Source: Hyparrhenia diplandra
Lineage: Eukaryota > Streptophyta > Magnoliopsida > Poales > Poaceae
DNA: 64,000 bases
Direction of reading: 5' to 3'
NCBI GenBank assembly: GCA_015847255.1
Contig: JADLZK010004649.1
Coordinates: 1,178,001-1,242,000 of the forward strand
Shown in pieces: positions 1 to 12,464 of the stretch. How positions within the stretch are numbered: position 1 is the first letter of the stretch; every line of letters starts with the position of its first letter. A program made the position numbers and the translations under genes. Below the pieces are notes generated by a model. The model was not told where the DNA came from, ran no database searches, and worked only from the letters and a program-made list of their open reading frames with translations.

Positions 1-1364
1 TCTCAAGCTTCTTCATCACCATGTCATCACGGTTATCTTGAGAAGGTTGTGCTCTCTCCTTACCCTTCAAATGAATCACCTCTTTCCTTAGCCTTTCAAT
101 TTCTTCTTTGAGCTCTAGATTTTCAATAGACATTTGCTCAATCGAAGATTGGCTTGCTTGAGAAACACATTCATTAGCACAAGAAATGTTTAATTGAGGT
201 AAAGTGCTACTGAGTGAGTGACTGTGAGGTTGGAAGGATTTTACTGGTGTGACAACAACCTCATGTGCTATCCCAAGCATGGCATGTGATCCTACTAACT
301 CATCATGTGAGCACATGAGATGAGTGTAGTCAACTTGAAGCTCATTGTATTTGCTTGATAGCTCGTCAAGTCTTGTCTCTAGCTCAATGTTTGTCTTTTC
401 TAGCTGAGAGACACTAGAAGAATAGTTAGTAACTAAAGCGTGCCCAATTGACAATTTTTCAAACCTTTCATTGACATCCTTTAGTTCTTCCAACTTGGAG
501 ATGAGAAACTTTTCTTCTTGTGAAGCGATTGCTCTTGCTTCTTAATCTCCTCTTCTAGCTCTTCATTCCTCTCTCCGTCAGCTTCAAGAAGATGTACTTG
601 TCTTTCTTGGTTAGATGAGGAAAGTCGTGATCATCTTCGATCACAATTTCACTTTCTTCCTCATCTTCAACTTGAGCCATCTTCTTGCTTGACTCTTGAT
701 CTTTCTTCGTTCCTTTCTTCTTGCTTTTCTTGGCCATGAGACACAAGTGATGATAGTCTTGAGATATGGAACATGACTCATCACTTTGCCTCCATCGAGC
801 TTGATCTTTGTCAAAATTGCTCACTTGCTCGATTTTTGCTTTTGTGCCATATCGGGACAAGTACGGTATGCATATCTTGGACAAGTCCGGTATGAGCAGC
901 CGTGCAAACAAGTCACTCTTTACTTGCACTTCTTGCTCGTCTCGATGCTTTGCTGACTTCTCAAGGCTTCTTCATTTCTTGAGGTCATCGTGTACATATT
1001 TAGCTCACGTGCATCTTCACATTTGGATTTTCCATAAAGCACACCGAGCTTTGTCCAAATGTGATGAGCACACTCTCGATGGTGTATCCTCATCATAGAT
1101 AGCCTCCTCAAGAACCTCTGCACTCATTGTACTCGACATAATGTTAATAACATGGGCATTGAGCTGCACGCATCTCTTTTCCTCTTCGGACATATTCTTG
1201 TAGTTGCTCCAATCAACTATAGGAATAGAGATGCTTGCATCTACAATGCGCTCAATAAGAGGACTAACAGTTCTAAATGTATTGAGTACATGAATTGACC
1301 AAGATAGGAAGTTTGAACCATCATTTTGGAGAATCAGGGTCTCTGGCTCTTTAGGCATCGACAT
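1..1364 (-). pseudogene. Copia (SIRE-like) gag, broken, running off the left edge
   Basis: This is the gag of a Ty1/copia retrotransposon, the structural protein that packages element RNA. The ATG at 1364 is chosen because it lies shortly downstream of the primer-binding site and opens with a copia gag head (MSMPKEPETLILQND, then a W-S-I-H-V core). The first frame runs about 115 codons to 1017 and then breaks. A second block (929-555) is Lys-rich (KKSKKKGTKKDQ) and then acidic (EDEEESEIVIEDDHDF). From about 538 to base 1 one frame stays open without an ATG and reads as a heptad-rich coiled coil (VSQLEKTNIELETRL). A long gag with a coiled-coil tail is typical of the SIRE/Maximus group. Protease, integrase and reverse transcriptase would lie left of the window. 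The lineage call is by resemblance only. Confidence 0.75.
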
Positions 1365-1400
1365 CTTTCCTCACGGCGGTTAAGCTTTTGGTGAGGCCTT

Positions 1401-1412
1401 AGCTCGATACCA
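1401..1412 (-). other. Primer-binding site of the SIRE-like element
   Basis: On the minus strand this reads TGGTATCGAGCT, a near match to the complement of the initiator Met-tRNA 3' end (TGGTATCAGAGC), the usual primer of plant Copia elements. It sits two bases inside the LTR end and upstream of the gag ATG, which fixes the element's direction. Confidence 0.75.
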
Positions 1413-1414
1413 CT

Positions 1415-2745
1415 TGTAAGGACCAGGGATGTCGCCTAGAGGGGGTGAATATGCGTTTCTTAAATTTAACACCTTCAATTAGCAGAAACAATTAGTAATA
1501 GAGTTTCCAATCGCTTGGAACCTCTTGGTCAAAGTAAACAACCCCTCAAAGTAATGCAACAGAGAGTATATAAGATAAAACCCCGCACCACAAAGATTAG
1601 AAATGAAATCAACAAACTTGAGCGCTTCCCACCAATACCGGACGTGTCCAGCATGAATACTGGACGTGTCCGGTATGCACAGGGTCAGCAGCACACCTCC
1701 TCCTTTTCTCCTTTTTCTCACCCAACCTACAAGAGCTAAGTATATATGTATGCAATATAAACAATAACCCTGCAGAGGATCACAGCAATCACAAATATCA
1801 AGGGAGAGACAAGAGACACAATATTTGTTTACCGGAGTTCGGTTCTCTACTGAGTACCTACGTCTCCGTTGAGGAGGCTACGGTTAGCCAATCCGACAAG
1901 CCCTTCTCGACCACGAAGGTCACTCTAGCCGGAGTCTTTTCTAACTCCTTTCCCTCGTCGTAGTAGATGACTTCTTGTGGTGAAGTCGAATCGTTACAAA
2001 CTTCCGAGGCAACCACGGCTCTTGGGTGCTCTCCGCGACGCCTAGCCGTCTAGGACCGAAGAATCCAAGAGTAACAAATGCGAATAACGAGAATAGACAA
2101 TATGCACAAGTGCTCAAGGTGGCTTGCTCTCTTGTTTTGAATCTCACTCAAACCCACACTTTGATTTTGCAAAAAGGATCAAGCACTCACTTAGAGAGGG
2201 TTTGGGAGGGTTAGAGAAGAAGCTCGTGAGAATCGCCACAAAGTCAAGAGAACCAGCAGCCCCGAAGATGGAGGCTTGTGGCTATTTATGGCCACTTTGA
2301 AAACTAGCCGATCTAGACGCGTTCATACAGGACATGTCCGATATGCATACCGGACATGTCCCAGATGACCCAACGGTCACTAGTTTGAAATCAAACTTTC
2401 TCCAAAAGATTTATTTTAATTGCAACAAGTTTATTTTGAGTTAATAAAACATTTTCAGGTCGAAAAGGAATTTTTGATGAAGTCCAAAATACTGGGACAA
2501 GTCGGTATGCATTACGGACATGTCCAAGATGACCCCGAATTTAAAAGCAAAGTTTGCATTTTTGTCACTCAAAATATTTTGAACTCTCATGGGTTGGCTT
2601 GAGCACTTATGAATGATTATCCATATAACATGATGCATCCCTCTTAATAGTACGACATACCTATCAACTCAATTTAAATAAAATAGACTTGAGGGGCTTG
2701 AGTTGAAACCTTCGAACCATAATACCATGTCTTTGATCTCCAACA
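1415..2745 (-). repeat. 5' LTR of the SIRE-like Copia element
   Basis: Minus-strand LTR of about 1.33 kb. It begins TGTTGGAGATCAAAG at 2745 and ends in ...TTACA at 1415, next to the primer-binding site. A TATA-like CATAAATAG on the minus strand (about 2282-2290) suits the LTR promoter. The other LTR is outside the window, so the target duplication cannot be checked. It carries three quasi-palindromic cassettes, annotated separately. Confidence 0.7.
1635..2527. repeat. Paired GGACATGTCC-type palindromic cassettes in the LTR
   Basis: Three cassettes (1635-1677, 2325-2361, 2491-2527) each hold two copies of a 10-base palindrome, GGACATGTCC or a variant (GGACGTGTCC, GGACAAGTC), flanked by ACC/GGT and separated by a TATGCAT-like spacer. 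A fourth, similar cassette lies in the gag region (about 850-893). Each could fold as a cruciform or bind a dimeric factor. No function is known to me. Confidence 0.6.
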
Positions 2746-3425
2746 CTATGAGGGTGCCAACCATGTCAACATGTTATTTATCTTGAGCAAAGCCTTCTTG
2801 AGCAAGTGACTTGATCATATTCATGTAACGGAGTTGTTTCCAAATATATCAAGTCACTCTTCAAATGTCATCTAGGTTTTGGTTCTCCATCTCATGACCA
2901 ATGGCTTGAATAGCTTTGACTAAATGCAAGACTTTCTTCTTCACTTTTAGCTAGATCCCTCGGTCAAGTCGTCACTTGTCCTTCATCCTTGCTTAGTACC
3001 TCAAAGTATGTCCTTGCTATCTTGACTATCTCAATCCAAACAATCACTTGATGTTGAACCCAACGAATAGCTTTATCTTCTCATAATAGATGATGGAACT
3101 CGCACACATGAATAAGCCTTTGCATGAAATCCATTTGCATTGGTGTCTTGTGCTTGAACTAGGAAGTCGGTAGTACTGGCCCAGCAGCCGGTAGTACCAA
3201 TGCGCCACCAACTCTACGTGGACCGAGAGGGTCGTATGCTCGTAGTAATCTGGCCTTGCCCGTTGGTACTACCAACGCACCGCCCCAACTCTCGTGGAAC
3301 TAAGATATTTGTACGCCTGGTAGTACTGGGCTTGCCTGTTGGTACTACCGACACTCGGCTAGAACCTTCCCAATATAAATTCCTGTCCATGCTTAGCAAA
3401 TCTCATTAGACCTTTAATCTTGTTG
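2746..3425 (-). repeat. Second Copia-like LTR fragment with GGTAGTACC cassettes
   Basis: There is no coding potential. The sequence has the same compositional style as the neighbouring SIRE-like LTR (short CTTGAG, TCAAG and CACTTG words) and carries its own palindromic cassettes built on GGTAGTACC/GGTACTACC (3168-3204, 3261-3280, 3317-3353). It probably belongs to an older LTR into which the element on the left inserted at 2745/2746. Boundaries and orientation are guesses. Confidence 0.4.
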
Positions 3426-5065
3426 CCATTAATCATCCAAAACCCACTCGGGGCATAGATGTCCTTTCAAGTTGGCCCGACCGCCGAGCCTTGAACCGGC
3501 CATTTGAATTCGCACATGCTACGGCCGAGAAGAGGCCACGCCGCCCCAAATTCTCCGCCGCATGTTCCATCCAAGCCGGTGCACCATCCGATCATGCTCA
3601 AGGCCGATGGGGCCGTCCGCCCCACCCATGGAGCCGCCCTATAAAGGGGGGAGCCTTGGGAGCCCTAGGGCTTCCCAGACACCACCGCCACTCGGTGGTT
3701 TTGTTCCTTGCCCATCGGCCAAGCAGGGAAGAGGAGAGAAGAAGGGGAGAAGTAGGGGCAGGAAAGAGCCGCACGCCGCCGCCGTCATCGAGCAACCGAG
3801 CACGCCGGCGGTAGTGGACCGTTGCCACCGGACCGCAAGCCGGCGCCGTAGGGAACCCGTGTACGCGCCTTCGACGACCCTAGTCTCGCGGTGGATCCGA
3901 GGAGAAGAGAGGAGACATGGAGACGCAGGAGGGCGGGACGCGACGCCGCCGTATCGTCGCCACCAAGTTTGCAGGAGCGGGAGCACTCGCCGGCAAGGAA
4001 GCCGTCGCTACTTCTACCTCCGCCGTACCCGAGCCGAGCCAAGGAGAAAGCCGCGGAGACCTCCCACCGCGACGCCTTCTATGTTCGCCATAGCCTAGGG
4101 AGCCGACCTGGTAAGCGCCCATGTTCGCCATCCTATTAGTCGGTTCTTGTGTGCACGCCATAGCCTAGGAGTCGACCTTGCCGCCGGTGTGATTCCTTCG
4201 CCGGGAGCACCAAAGGCCGAGCCTTCTTGCCCCTGGACACCCGTGTGCATGCATGCGCAAGCCAAGCCTTAGCCTTTCCGGGCACTAGCAGCCCGGGGCG
4301 ACAACGAGCTCACGCGATGCCACCATGGATGCCTCGCCACCACCACCGCGTTACGACGAGACCGCCGCCAATCTCGCCACCGGACCGCCACCATCGTTGC
4401 ACTTTGACTTGTTGCTTAGAAAGGCATTGCTTGTTTGCCCAGCCAAGGACTTAGATGACCGCCGCTTGACCATGCCGGCCTGGCCGCCGTTCGTCGGCGC
4501 CGCCGCCGCCATAGCCGTTCCACGTGAATCCGGCCGCCTCGCTCGCCGAGGATGAGCCATTGAGCTCCGCCTACCCGTGTCGAGCACAACCGCATCGTTT
4601 CTCGAAAGAAAGGACCGCGTTTGGCCTTGTGCCACGCGGTCACCGAACCGGGCCAGCACCGCCGCTCGCCTTTGCCGTGGCGCGACTTCGCCGCGAAGTT
4701 TTTGGTCACCGTGGCAGCGCTAATCACGCCAGAGGGACGCAATCCGACGAGAGGGAGGCCGGGCGTGATCTCTTTTTGCCCTTGGCCGCGATGCCGCCCG
4801 CCGTAGGCACAACCACGATCTTTGCCGTGGCCAAACCATCTCGGACGTCTGTCGGACCGCTTCACCTCCGATTGGGCTCGTAGAGACCTCGCGTAGCAAA
4901 TTCAAGAAGCTGGGGGCAGCTAGGAGCCCCTGTGTAGCCACACCCCTTGTCTTGCCAACGCTGACGCTGCCGGGGCGCCGCCGGCGTCGTGCATGTCCTG
5001 TTCCGTCAAGGCCACTTCACGCCGTCGGGACAAGACCGTCGAGCCCCGCCTCAACTTGTTGAGGC
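3426..5065 (+). mobile_element. GC-rich unclassified retroelement-like sequence D, left half
   Basis: This 1.6-kb GC-rich block has many short overlapping open frames on both strands, as expected from composition. None reads as a known domain, so no gene is called. A TATA box followed by a purine-rich leader suggests a plus-strand LTR or promoter near its left end. Element A inserted at 5065/5066. The right half resumes at 22764 after the target duplication, so D predates A. Confidence 0.5.
3639..3646 (+). promoter_or_regulatory. TATA box candidate of sequence D
   Basis: CCTATAAAGG lies in a GC-rich setting and is followed by GCTTCCCAGACACC about 25-35 bases on, the spacing expected for a transcription start. 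Its role is inferred from layout only. Confidence 0.4.
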
Positions 5066-7005
5066 CGTTGACGGTCACCAACGACGTATTTTTAACGTCA
5101 ACATTCTACCAATAAGGGGTTGAAACTATACCTTACTACACACATATACATTTATTATTGATATAATTCCACTTATAGTGCAGAAATAATGTTTTGCAGG
5201 ATTTATATAAGAAACAAGTGGAAAATGTACCAAAAGGCGCCATCTGGGAAAGCGCATTCTCGAACAACATCAAGCCCAATGGAGAAATGGACCAAACACG
5301 CAGAAATGGGCCGAGGCAACACCGCCCTACAACTTTTCACAGGTCGGACACACCACCAAACCAAAGCCCCCGAACCGGGCGGGGAAGGTCTTGCGCGCAC
5401 CCTAAGGTGCGCTCGCACCCACCTTGGCACCGATTCGGCCCAAACTTGGTGAGGCGGTGCATTAAGTGTCAAGGAGGGCGGTGCGGACGTTTATGGGCAG
5501 GTTCAGTGAACGTGGACGCCTGGGGAATGTTGGTTTGGTGCATTCATGGTGTAAATTAGATCTTAGCCCCCTCCTCTCATCCTATAAGTAGAGGGCCTCT
5601 CCCCCTCTCTCAACACACACCTCACAAGAAGAGCCACTCTGTCCCTCTCTATTCTTCTTCTTCCTCCTCCTAGTAGGATTAGTAGTAGACAAGAGATGTG
5701 GAGCTAGGCAAAGCTACCAAGGAGGGCTTGGCTCCTTGGAAGATGGACTCCTGGAATAAATCTCTCTATGGTATTCTTCCAAAGAATTGCCCTTATCTTA
5801 TCTTGGTTGTGCATTAGAATTAGAGCCTTCATGTTATTTCTATGCTTCATGATTTATCTTATGATCTAACATGTTGTTCTCTTAACATGATCATGACATA
5901 TGAACTAGTCTATAGTTTCCATGTCATGATATAGTCATATAGAACTTTATGCTTAAACCATTCATGCAATATAATTGAGTAATGTCGGGATTGAGCTGAG
6001 GTGGCGGTTCGTTGTGGCTTTCGGGCCTGGTCCATATCTTAGCTCGTCCATCCGGAAGGGTGGGAGTCTGCAGGGGATATGGGTTGTACCTTAACACGTG
6101 GGCATGGTGCCTGGGTGAGCGGGAACCTTCGGATATGAAAGCATGCCACGGTTGAGAGGGTAGACGGCAGGGTCGTGACAGCTTTGTCCGTCCCTTGAAA
6201 TCCCCCCATGTTCGTATGTGATGTAGGAGTTCATAAATGCCTTGGTGGGCAGCGGACTACTGGTGGGGTCTCATAGATGACGTCATCGGCGACGCCATAC
6301 GTGAAATCATCCCCGCCCCGCTCGTAAGCCACTAAGAGCAACTCCGGACCCGCGTCCGCCGTGACGCCGCCGACGACATCATCGTTGATATCATCCCGGA
6401 CCCGCATGTCATAGACAGCAGCAGCCGCAGCCAATCAGGGAACGCCATGTGTCAGCTAGTGTTTTCTCTCTCCCTTTATCTTTTTCAAAATGGGATTTAA
6501 ACTTCGGACCTCTTACTCAGTTCTGACCTCTTACTCATGAGTGTTGCATGACTATCAGTGGGTTCTATGCACAGCCATGACTAGAATATGTATGCTCCAC
6601 TTAGGACTTTCTTTATTCCTTATTTATCTTTATCCTTGAGTTTGGCTTGAGTGAGTGTGTCAAGTTATCCTTATACCGTTACCTTATATCCCTGTTATAA
6701 GCATTGGTCCATTATACATTCGTGTTATCTTGTTGATGTCTCTATATTAGATCCTTTTCCACCATGCCTTCCTTTGGGAAAATACAAATAACGATACTGA
6801 ATATCTCCGGGTGAAATGCTACAATGATAGATCCGTGCGCTTGCGGATGAATATCTATTTTGGCAAGGTCTATCACCGTTGATGTTCCTAGTATGATCAC
6901 CTACATGGTGGTTTCACTTAGGAATGTCAACGGCGCATTTCTAGCGCCGTTATTAGAGATGGGTTCTAAACCTGTTTCTAGTGATTGCGCTTAAGAAATA
7001 CAACA
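5066..7005 (+). repeat. Element A 5' LTR
   Basis: Begins CGTTGACGG (the expected terminal T is mutated to C) and ends ACAACA, giving a TGTTG...CAACA inverted end. A TATA box (CCTATAAGTAGAGG, about 5581-5594) precedes a CT-rich leader. It is colinear with 19739-22758 once the hAT insertion there is removed. It carries about 230 bp around 6271-6500 that the partner LTR lacks. Confidence 0.85.
6271..6500. other. Indel segment present only in the 5' LTR of A
   Basis: The 3' LTR passes straight from GGGGTCTC to a short CCCTGTCCATCACACTC, while the 5' LTR has a GC-rich block opening ATAGATGACGTCATCGGCG and ending in GGGATTTAAACTTCGG. The block is rich in GACG/CGTC and ATCATC words. No terminal inverted repeats or clean target duplication were found, so it may be an insertion here or a deletion in the other LTR. 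Confidence 0.5.
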
Positions 7006-9297
7006 AGCATTTCGGCGCCGTTGCGGGAAGGCATTGGTTTTTTATAAGGTATCTATTAGAACATGTTCATCATGATAATATGCATGTGTAGTGACCTTTG
7101 TTTATAACAGGTTTATCTAAAAGAAAAAAAATCTTATAAATAAAAAGCAAGGTCATGTTATCAAGTTTGTATGCACCTTCGGGTATTCTTGTCGCTTACC
7201 ATTTCAGGTGGAGACCAAGAAGAACAAAGGGCACGCGACTTCGAAAACATGGGGGCTAAATCAACGTAGAAAACTTTGATGCTCTTGGGCGGAGGAATAC
7301 ACTCAAAAAGGAGACCTCGACTTTGCACACTTGACTTTTTCACGAAAGTCCAAGTGTGTGAGGGAAGATGGTGAGAATATCAAGTTCCAAGCGCACCAAG
7401 GGATCATATAAAAAAAAAAGAAGAAGTAAAAGAAAAGAGTCTAAAAAAAAAGAGAGATGAATAAGAGATTGGCCTCCCCCCTTGCTATAAAAAAAGAGAG
7501 AAAAGAATTGAAAAAATTTGAAAAAAAGATAATTGAAAAAAGAGAGATTATGATTATTGAAAAAAAGAAAAAAAAATTGGTTGTCGAAAAAAATTAAAGA
7601 GATTGAAAAAAAAAAGTGTGTTATCGAAAAAAAGAAAAATAATAAGAGGAGAGAGGAGCAGGTTGGCCCCACATGGGCAAAATAAACAATGAAGGCACCT
7701 ACTCCACCCAACATTGCCTCCATATAAGCAAGAAGGGATCTATCTCTCCCAAGGACCTTGTCACAAGGCACCAAGGCTTATGAATCATGCACATTCTTTG
7801 TGTGCGGCTAAGCCTTGTTGCTCACCCGAGTGAGTTTGGTATGTCTCCCTCCGCTTCGGCTTGAGGAAGTCATAACGAAACCAAGATCATCATGCCACCA
7901 ACGCAGCAATTCGAACTCTATCCTCAAGTCTGCCGGTCAAGTACACTCAGGTACGCAAAGGTCCAAAACGAAAAAAGAAAAAAAAAAAGTAGAAAAAAGG
8001 GTAAAAAATAAAGGAGGAACATCCTCCTTTACACCTTTGGTACCACTAAGTCCCAAGGTCCATATACCCTACCTGGGTGTGTATCACCTAAGCCTTGTGG
8101 GCCGCCTGAGATGGACCATTAAGCTACCACCGCGGAAGTTTCAATGTTCTTGCCTTCATGTGCGGTTGGTACACACGCTTCAGGTATGCAAAAAGGTAAT
8201 AATCCACCAATTCTTTTTGCTCATACTTATCTCCATATAAAGAATCCATGTTTTCTTTGTTTATGAAACACGCCCGGGTTTGGATGTATTTTCATTCTAG
8301 AGTATGATACATCCATTGGTCTATTAAATCAAGCATGGTGCTTGTGTTACAAAGACCCTCTTTAATCAAATTTTGACATGGTGTTGAAATTTGATTAATG
8401 AACCCAGAGCCGACGTCATAAACATTTGAATTATTTCATGATAGAGTTAAGTCAAGGCTAGACCTTCATTGTGTTTTTATCTTAGCCTTGTGTGAGTACA
8501 AAAAGTTTGGTGAAGTTTATGTAATCCCTTTATAATAAAAAGTTGCAAAAACTCGAAAAGCAAGCTGCTCTTTTGCTCCTTCTGGCGTATGTTTCAAAAT
8601 TTGGTAATCACGAAGGATGGTAAGTCCACTCGTGAATCTACCATATACTAACCATGCAGGAAGAACCAGAAAGCACGGGGGTACAACCCCAATCCGATGG
8701 GCAGTGAGCTAGCTTGGGGGAGGACCATAACAAGGTAATGTGAAACCTACATTCTCATCCTTTGACCATTACCTTGCCAAAAAAAAAAAAAAAAAAAAAA
8801 AAATAATCACTTTTTTATTCGCCTTGCAATGCCTTCATCTCCATTGGATGAATCTTATTAGCAATTCATGCTTCCTCTTTCTATATTGGCATGTATGGTT
8901 TGGAAGTTTTGGTTATTGGAATGATCATTACTTCCATAAACTTTTTTGAATTGAGCATGGTGCTTAGGTCAAAAAGTCTACCCTAATCAAATTAGACATG
9001 GAGTCGAGTTTGATTATTGAACCAGAGCTGCTAGTGTAGAATTTGGTCTAACCATATAGACTAACCCTTGCAGGAAATTATCAAACTTCAAGAGGGTGTC
9101 CTAGAGATGACAATGGAGATTAGATCTTGCCTGGTGAACCAAAAAAAAAAAAAGAAAGATAATAATAATAAAAAAAAAACATTTCAGGCCCCAAGTATGG
9201 TTGTCCCGTTCTTCCAAGATCATCACAAGACAAGCATGGGGTTGTCCCCTATCATGCTCAAAGAAGCCACAAACCGAGAATTAGGCTAGGGTGTGTG
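7006..9297 (+). other. Element A interior, left part: primer site and A-rich non-coding leader
   Basis: A primer-binding site CGGCGCCGTTGCGGGAAG (7013-7030) resembles the Asp-tRNA complement used by Athila elements. The rest is non-coding. It alternates long A-rich purine tracts (7380-7640, 7965-8010, a run of about 25 A at 8777-8801, 9140-9180) with blocks such as AGCTAGCTTGGGGGAGGAC (about 8708). No frame reads as a retroviral protein. The pattern matches the long leader of Athila-type elements. Element B begins at 9298. Confidence 0.7.
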
Positions 9298-11087
9298 TGT
9301 TGACACCTGTTAAAGCATAAAATTACAAGTTAAAAACATGAATTAAGGGCTCAAGTCAAAGACCAACCATAAGTCTAGGGGTCTAACTAACATAATTCCA
9401 TGAGTTTTGGTATTCTCGTGACTTTTGCGAGGGACTTAATAGATAAATGCGAGAGAATAATGGAGAAAGTTCCAGAATATACAAGGCATATGAAGACCAA
9501 ACTTGTCCGTGAAGCAACTTAACCCGAAAAGTGAACTAAAACATTCTAGAAGATACCAGAGGACACCAGAAAAGACAAGATGTTGAGGTGGCACGCCACC
9601 CTGGCGCCCGCCAAGGTCCACCCTGGCGGCCGCCAGGTGGGGTCCTCCTGTCAGCCTCTCCTTTCTAGGTCGGTTTACTACCGACATTGAGGTTGTATCT
9701 ACACTGTTGCCAAGGTCGGTTTGATCCAAGGGTTGACGTTCATCGCCAAGTACTATATAAGAAGACCAGCTGACCCTGAGGCTCATATCAATTTCATTAT
9801 CATACTCATCAATCAACTCATACCCATCTAGTCCAGCCATGTCTAGACCTAAGCCCTAGTTCATACTAGAAGTAATTAGCTACATAACTAGTTCTAGTTG
9901 AAGATCAAGTTCATCTTGAGTTCCCTGATTAGTCAAGAAGTAGCAAGGATCATCATTCTTGAGACTTCTCTCTTGTATTCAATCTGTAAGTACTCTTATA
10001 TCTAGAATACAATTGTTATGGCTTTGATCTTTATAAATATTATATTCTTATTGATATGTGTTTATGCTTGCTATGATTATATATTTAGTTTAGTAAGATT
10101 GCTTTATATTTTATGCATGGAATTGTATAGCATCCATATAGATGATCACTATGTGGGTGATAAGTAATGTGTAAACGTGGTGTTTATACAACGTTTATAT
10201 CGCAATTGCACCCTACATTTCGGGCCGTGTGGTAGATCACGGGTGTGTGAGCCCTCGTTGAGTCCTTTGGAATCCACCCTCCGAATGTAGGACACGTCGA
10301 GCCTATAATTACGATGATGAATAAGTTTAGGTCCTTGTTTGTCATTGGTAATGCTTGCCATGTGTAGAAGTAATCCAACCTTGCCATGATAGCTAGATGT
10401 ATTGCACTAATTGTAGTATTCATTAACATATATGATTAGGAGTAACTTAGGAATATTCATTCTATTCTAATTTATAACATGTTAATAGCTCGTATGATTC
10501 TAGTGGCTTATGATGATCTTAGACTTGGGTATTTATCATTTATATTATTATCTTTATCTTTGTGACTTAACCTGTTGAGTTAAGCATATGGTTACTCGCA
10601 TTATATTACTGTAAAAGTGGATGATCTCATAGCTAAATTACAATCTAAATCATTAGACATCCCTTTTCTCTCTACCTTTCCATAGACTCCCTTCCCCGTG
10701 GTAAAATATAAATACGATACCGGATTACTCCGGTGAAGTGCTACAATTGGTATTTCTATCCGTGGCGCTTTGCAGATATCATGTTCTTTCTTTTATCAAG
10801 GCCAATCAAGAATACCATGCCCGCATTTCTTAGAGCGTTATTGCTAGGGTGACAGACTAGTGTATAGGTAATGCCTAGAAATGAGTGGTATACCTTGAGT
10901 ACATATCCTGGTGAGATTAACTCCACTATGGATAATGATGCTAAGATACATCCCACTACTAACACCGCCTAACTCCGCTTTATTGGATCATGAGGTTAAT
11001 CCCATATCCAAGCTAACATGATTAGATAGATATCCCATATATATTTCTTTCGCCTTCCTAATTGGGATCGTGTAAGAAATATCAACA
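9298..11087 (+). repeat. Element B 5' LTR
   Basis: Runs from TGTTGACACC to ATATCAACA (inverted ends TGTTG...CAACA). A TATA box ACTATATAAGAAG lies at 9752-9764. A degenerate primer site (CTCGGCCCGTTTCTTGGGAAGG, from about 11094) follows. It is colinear with 16491-18272. Confidence 0.85.
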
Positions 11088-11497
11088 AGCATTTCTCGGC
11101 CCGTTTCTTGGGAAGGCGTAGTCTATCCAGAAATAAATTTTTCTTGGCTTTGTTTTTCAAAACTTTCCTAGTTTAGGAGAGCATAGTCAATATCTTAATT
11201 TCAAAAGATGTTTTCAAAACTTGAGAAGTTTTTTCTAGTGCTTCTTTCAGCTATCTCTAGTTTGGAGGGGTATTAGCCAAAACTTAGACAGTGTTATTCC
11301 TATTAAGTTAGTATTATTTCTGACTTTACTAGTTAGAAAGGGTGCTAGCCAAAAATCCTATAAACACATCATATAAGGAAACAAAAGAGATCCCTTTACA
11401 TCACCTAATGCATTGAGAACCCATTATCACATACTCAAACAGGTTCAACCCTATTTTCTATTTTGTTTTTGATCTTATGCGAGGGAAAATTATATGT

Positions 11498-12464
11498 ATG
11501 AGTAATAACCTTCCAGAGAATTTTATTGAAGATCCTGAAAAATTAATCAGGCAGGCCAAAGCAAAACTCGGACAAACTCAAAGCACTTACATTATCATCA
11601 TCATCATCGTCGTCGTCTGATAATTCAAGACCTCTGAATCGGAAGTTAATCAAGTTACTAGAGACTTGACATCTCAATTTGAAGCTATGGCAACCAAGAC
11701 ACTTCGTGAATTCTCGGCTCCTACCACGGACAATATTCTCACCGGGTCGAAGAAGGTAGAGGTTGGAGACAAAGGCTTTGAGCTTAAGCCGGGGCTTATC
11801 AATATGGTGCAAGCAAGTCAATTTTGTGGAAAGGCACATGAAGATGCTAGTGCTCATCTCCAACACTTCCTGGAGATTTGCAGTACATTTACTATGAAGG
11901 ACGTACCCGCAGATGCCGTATTGCTCCGCCTCTTTCCATTCTCACTATTGGGAAGAGCTAAGCAATGGCTTTATGCTACCAAAGATAAGAATACTACATG
12001 GGATATATGTTCCACAACCTTTCTTGCTAAGTTCTTTCCGGTAGGCAAGACAAATGCCTTAAGGGGGAAGATATCAAATTTTCAACAACAGCATGATGAA
12101 TCAGTCCCTGAAGCATGGGAGTGTTTCCAAGATTATATTTCAGAATGTCCACACCATGGGATGGAGAAGTGGCTGTTGATGCAGACTTTTTATCATGGGC
12201 TTGTTCGGTGCTCGTGAAACTATGGATCTTTGCGGTGGTGGTGCTTTCTTATCACTTACATTAACTCATGCCACAGAACTTGTGGAGAAGATGGCTTCCA
12301 ACCAAGGTTGGAGTGAAGAGCGTCAATCTCGCAAGAGGGGAATACACCAGCTGAAAGAAGTAGATATGCTATCTGCTAAAATGGACCTTATCATGAAGAA
12401 GCTAGAGGATAGAGAACCTCAACCGAGGCGATTATGCAAATTCAAGACTCTGCATGACATGTGA
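11498..12464 (+). pseudogene. Athila-like gag (element B)
   Basis: Capsid-type gag of a Ty3/Athila element. Translation probably begins at the ATG at 11498 (MSNNLPENFIEDPEKLI), because this is the first ATG after the leader. That frame runs into a TCATCATCATCGTCG microsatellite and breaks near 11620. From 11666 a second frame runs 183 codons and holds the retrotransposon gag domain: FELKPGLINMVQ, then HLQHFLEICSTF, LRLFPFSLLGRAKQWLY and FLAKFFP, the usual order of conserved blocks in PF03732. It breaks again near 12200 and continues in a third frame to 12464 (KMASNQGWSEERQSRK). At least two frame breaks make it non-functional as sequenced. Confidence 0.85.

Noticed and set aside
2325..2361. 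GGACATGTCC pairs resemble p53 response half-sites.
   Set aside because: Plants have no p53. The match comes from any CATG-centred palindrome.
3491..4941. Many overlapping open frames up to about 180 codons on both strands.
   Set aside because: High GC content depletes stops in all frames. None has a domain or a consistent codon pattern.
7340..7774. A 144-codon minus-strand Phe/Leu-rich frame that looks like a membrane protein.
   Set aside because: It is the complement of A-rich polypurine tracts in an LTR element leader (poly-Phe from TTT/TTC).
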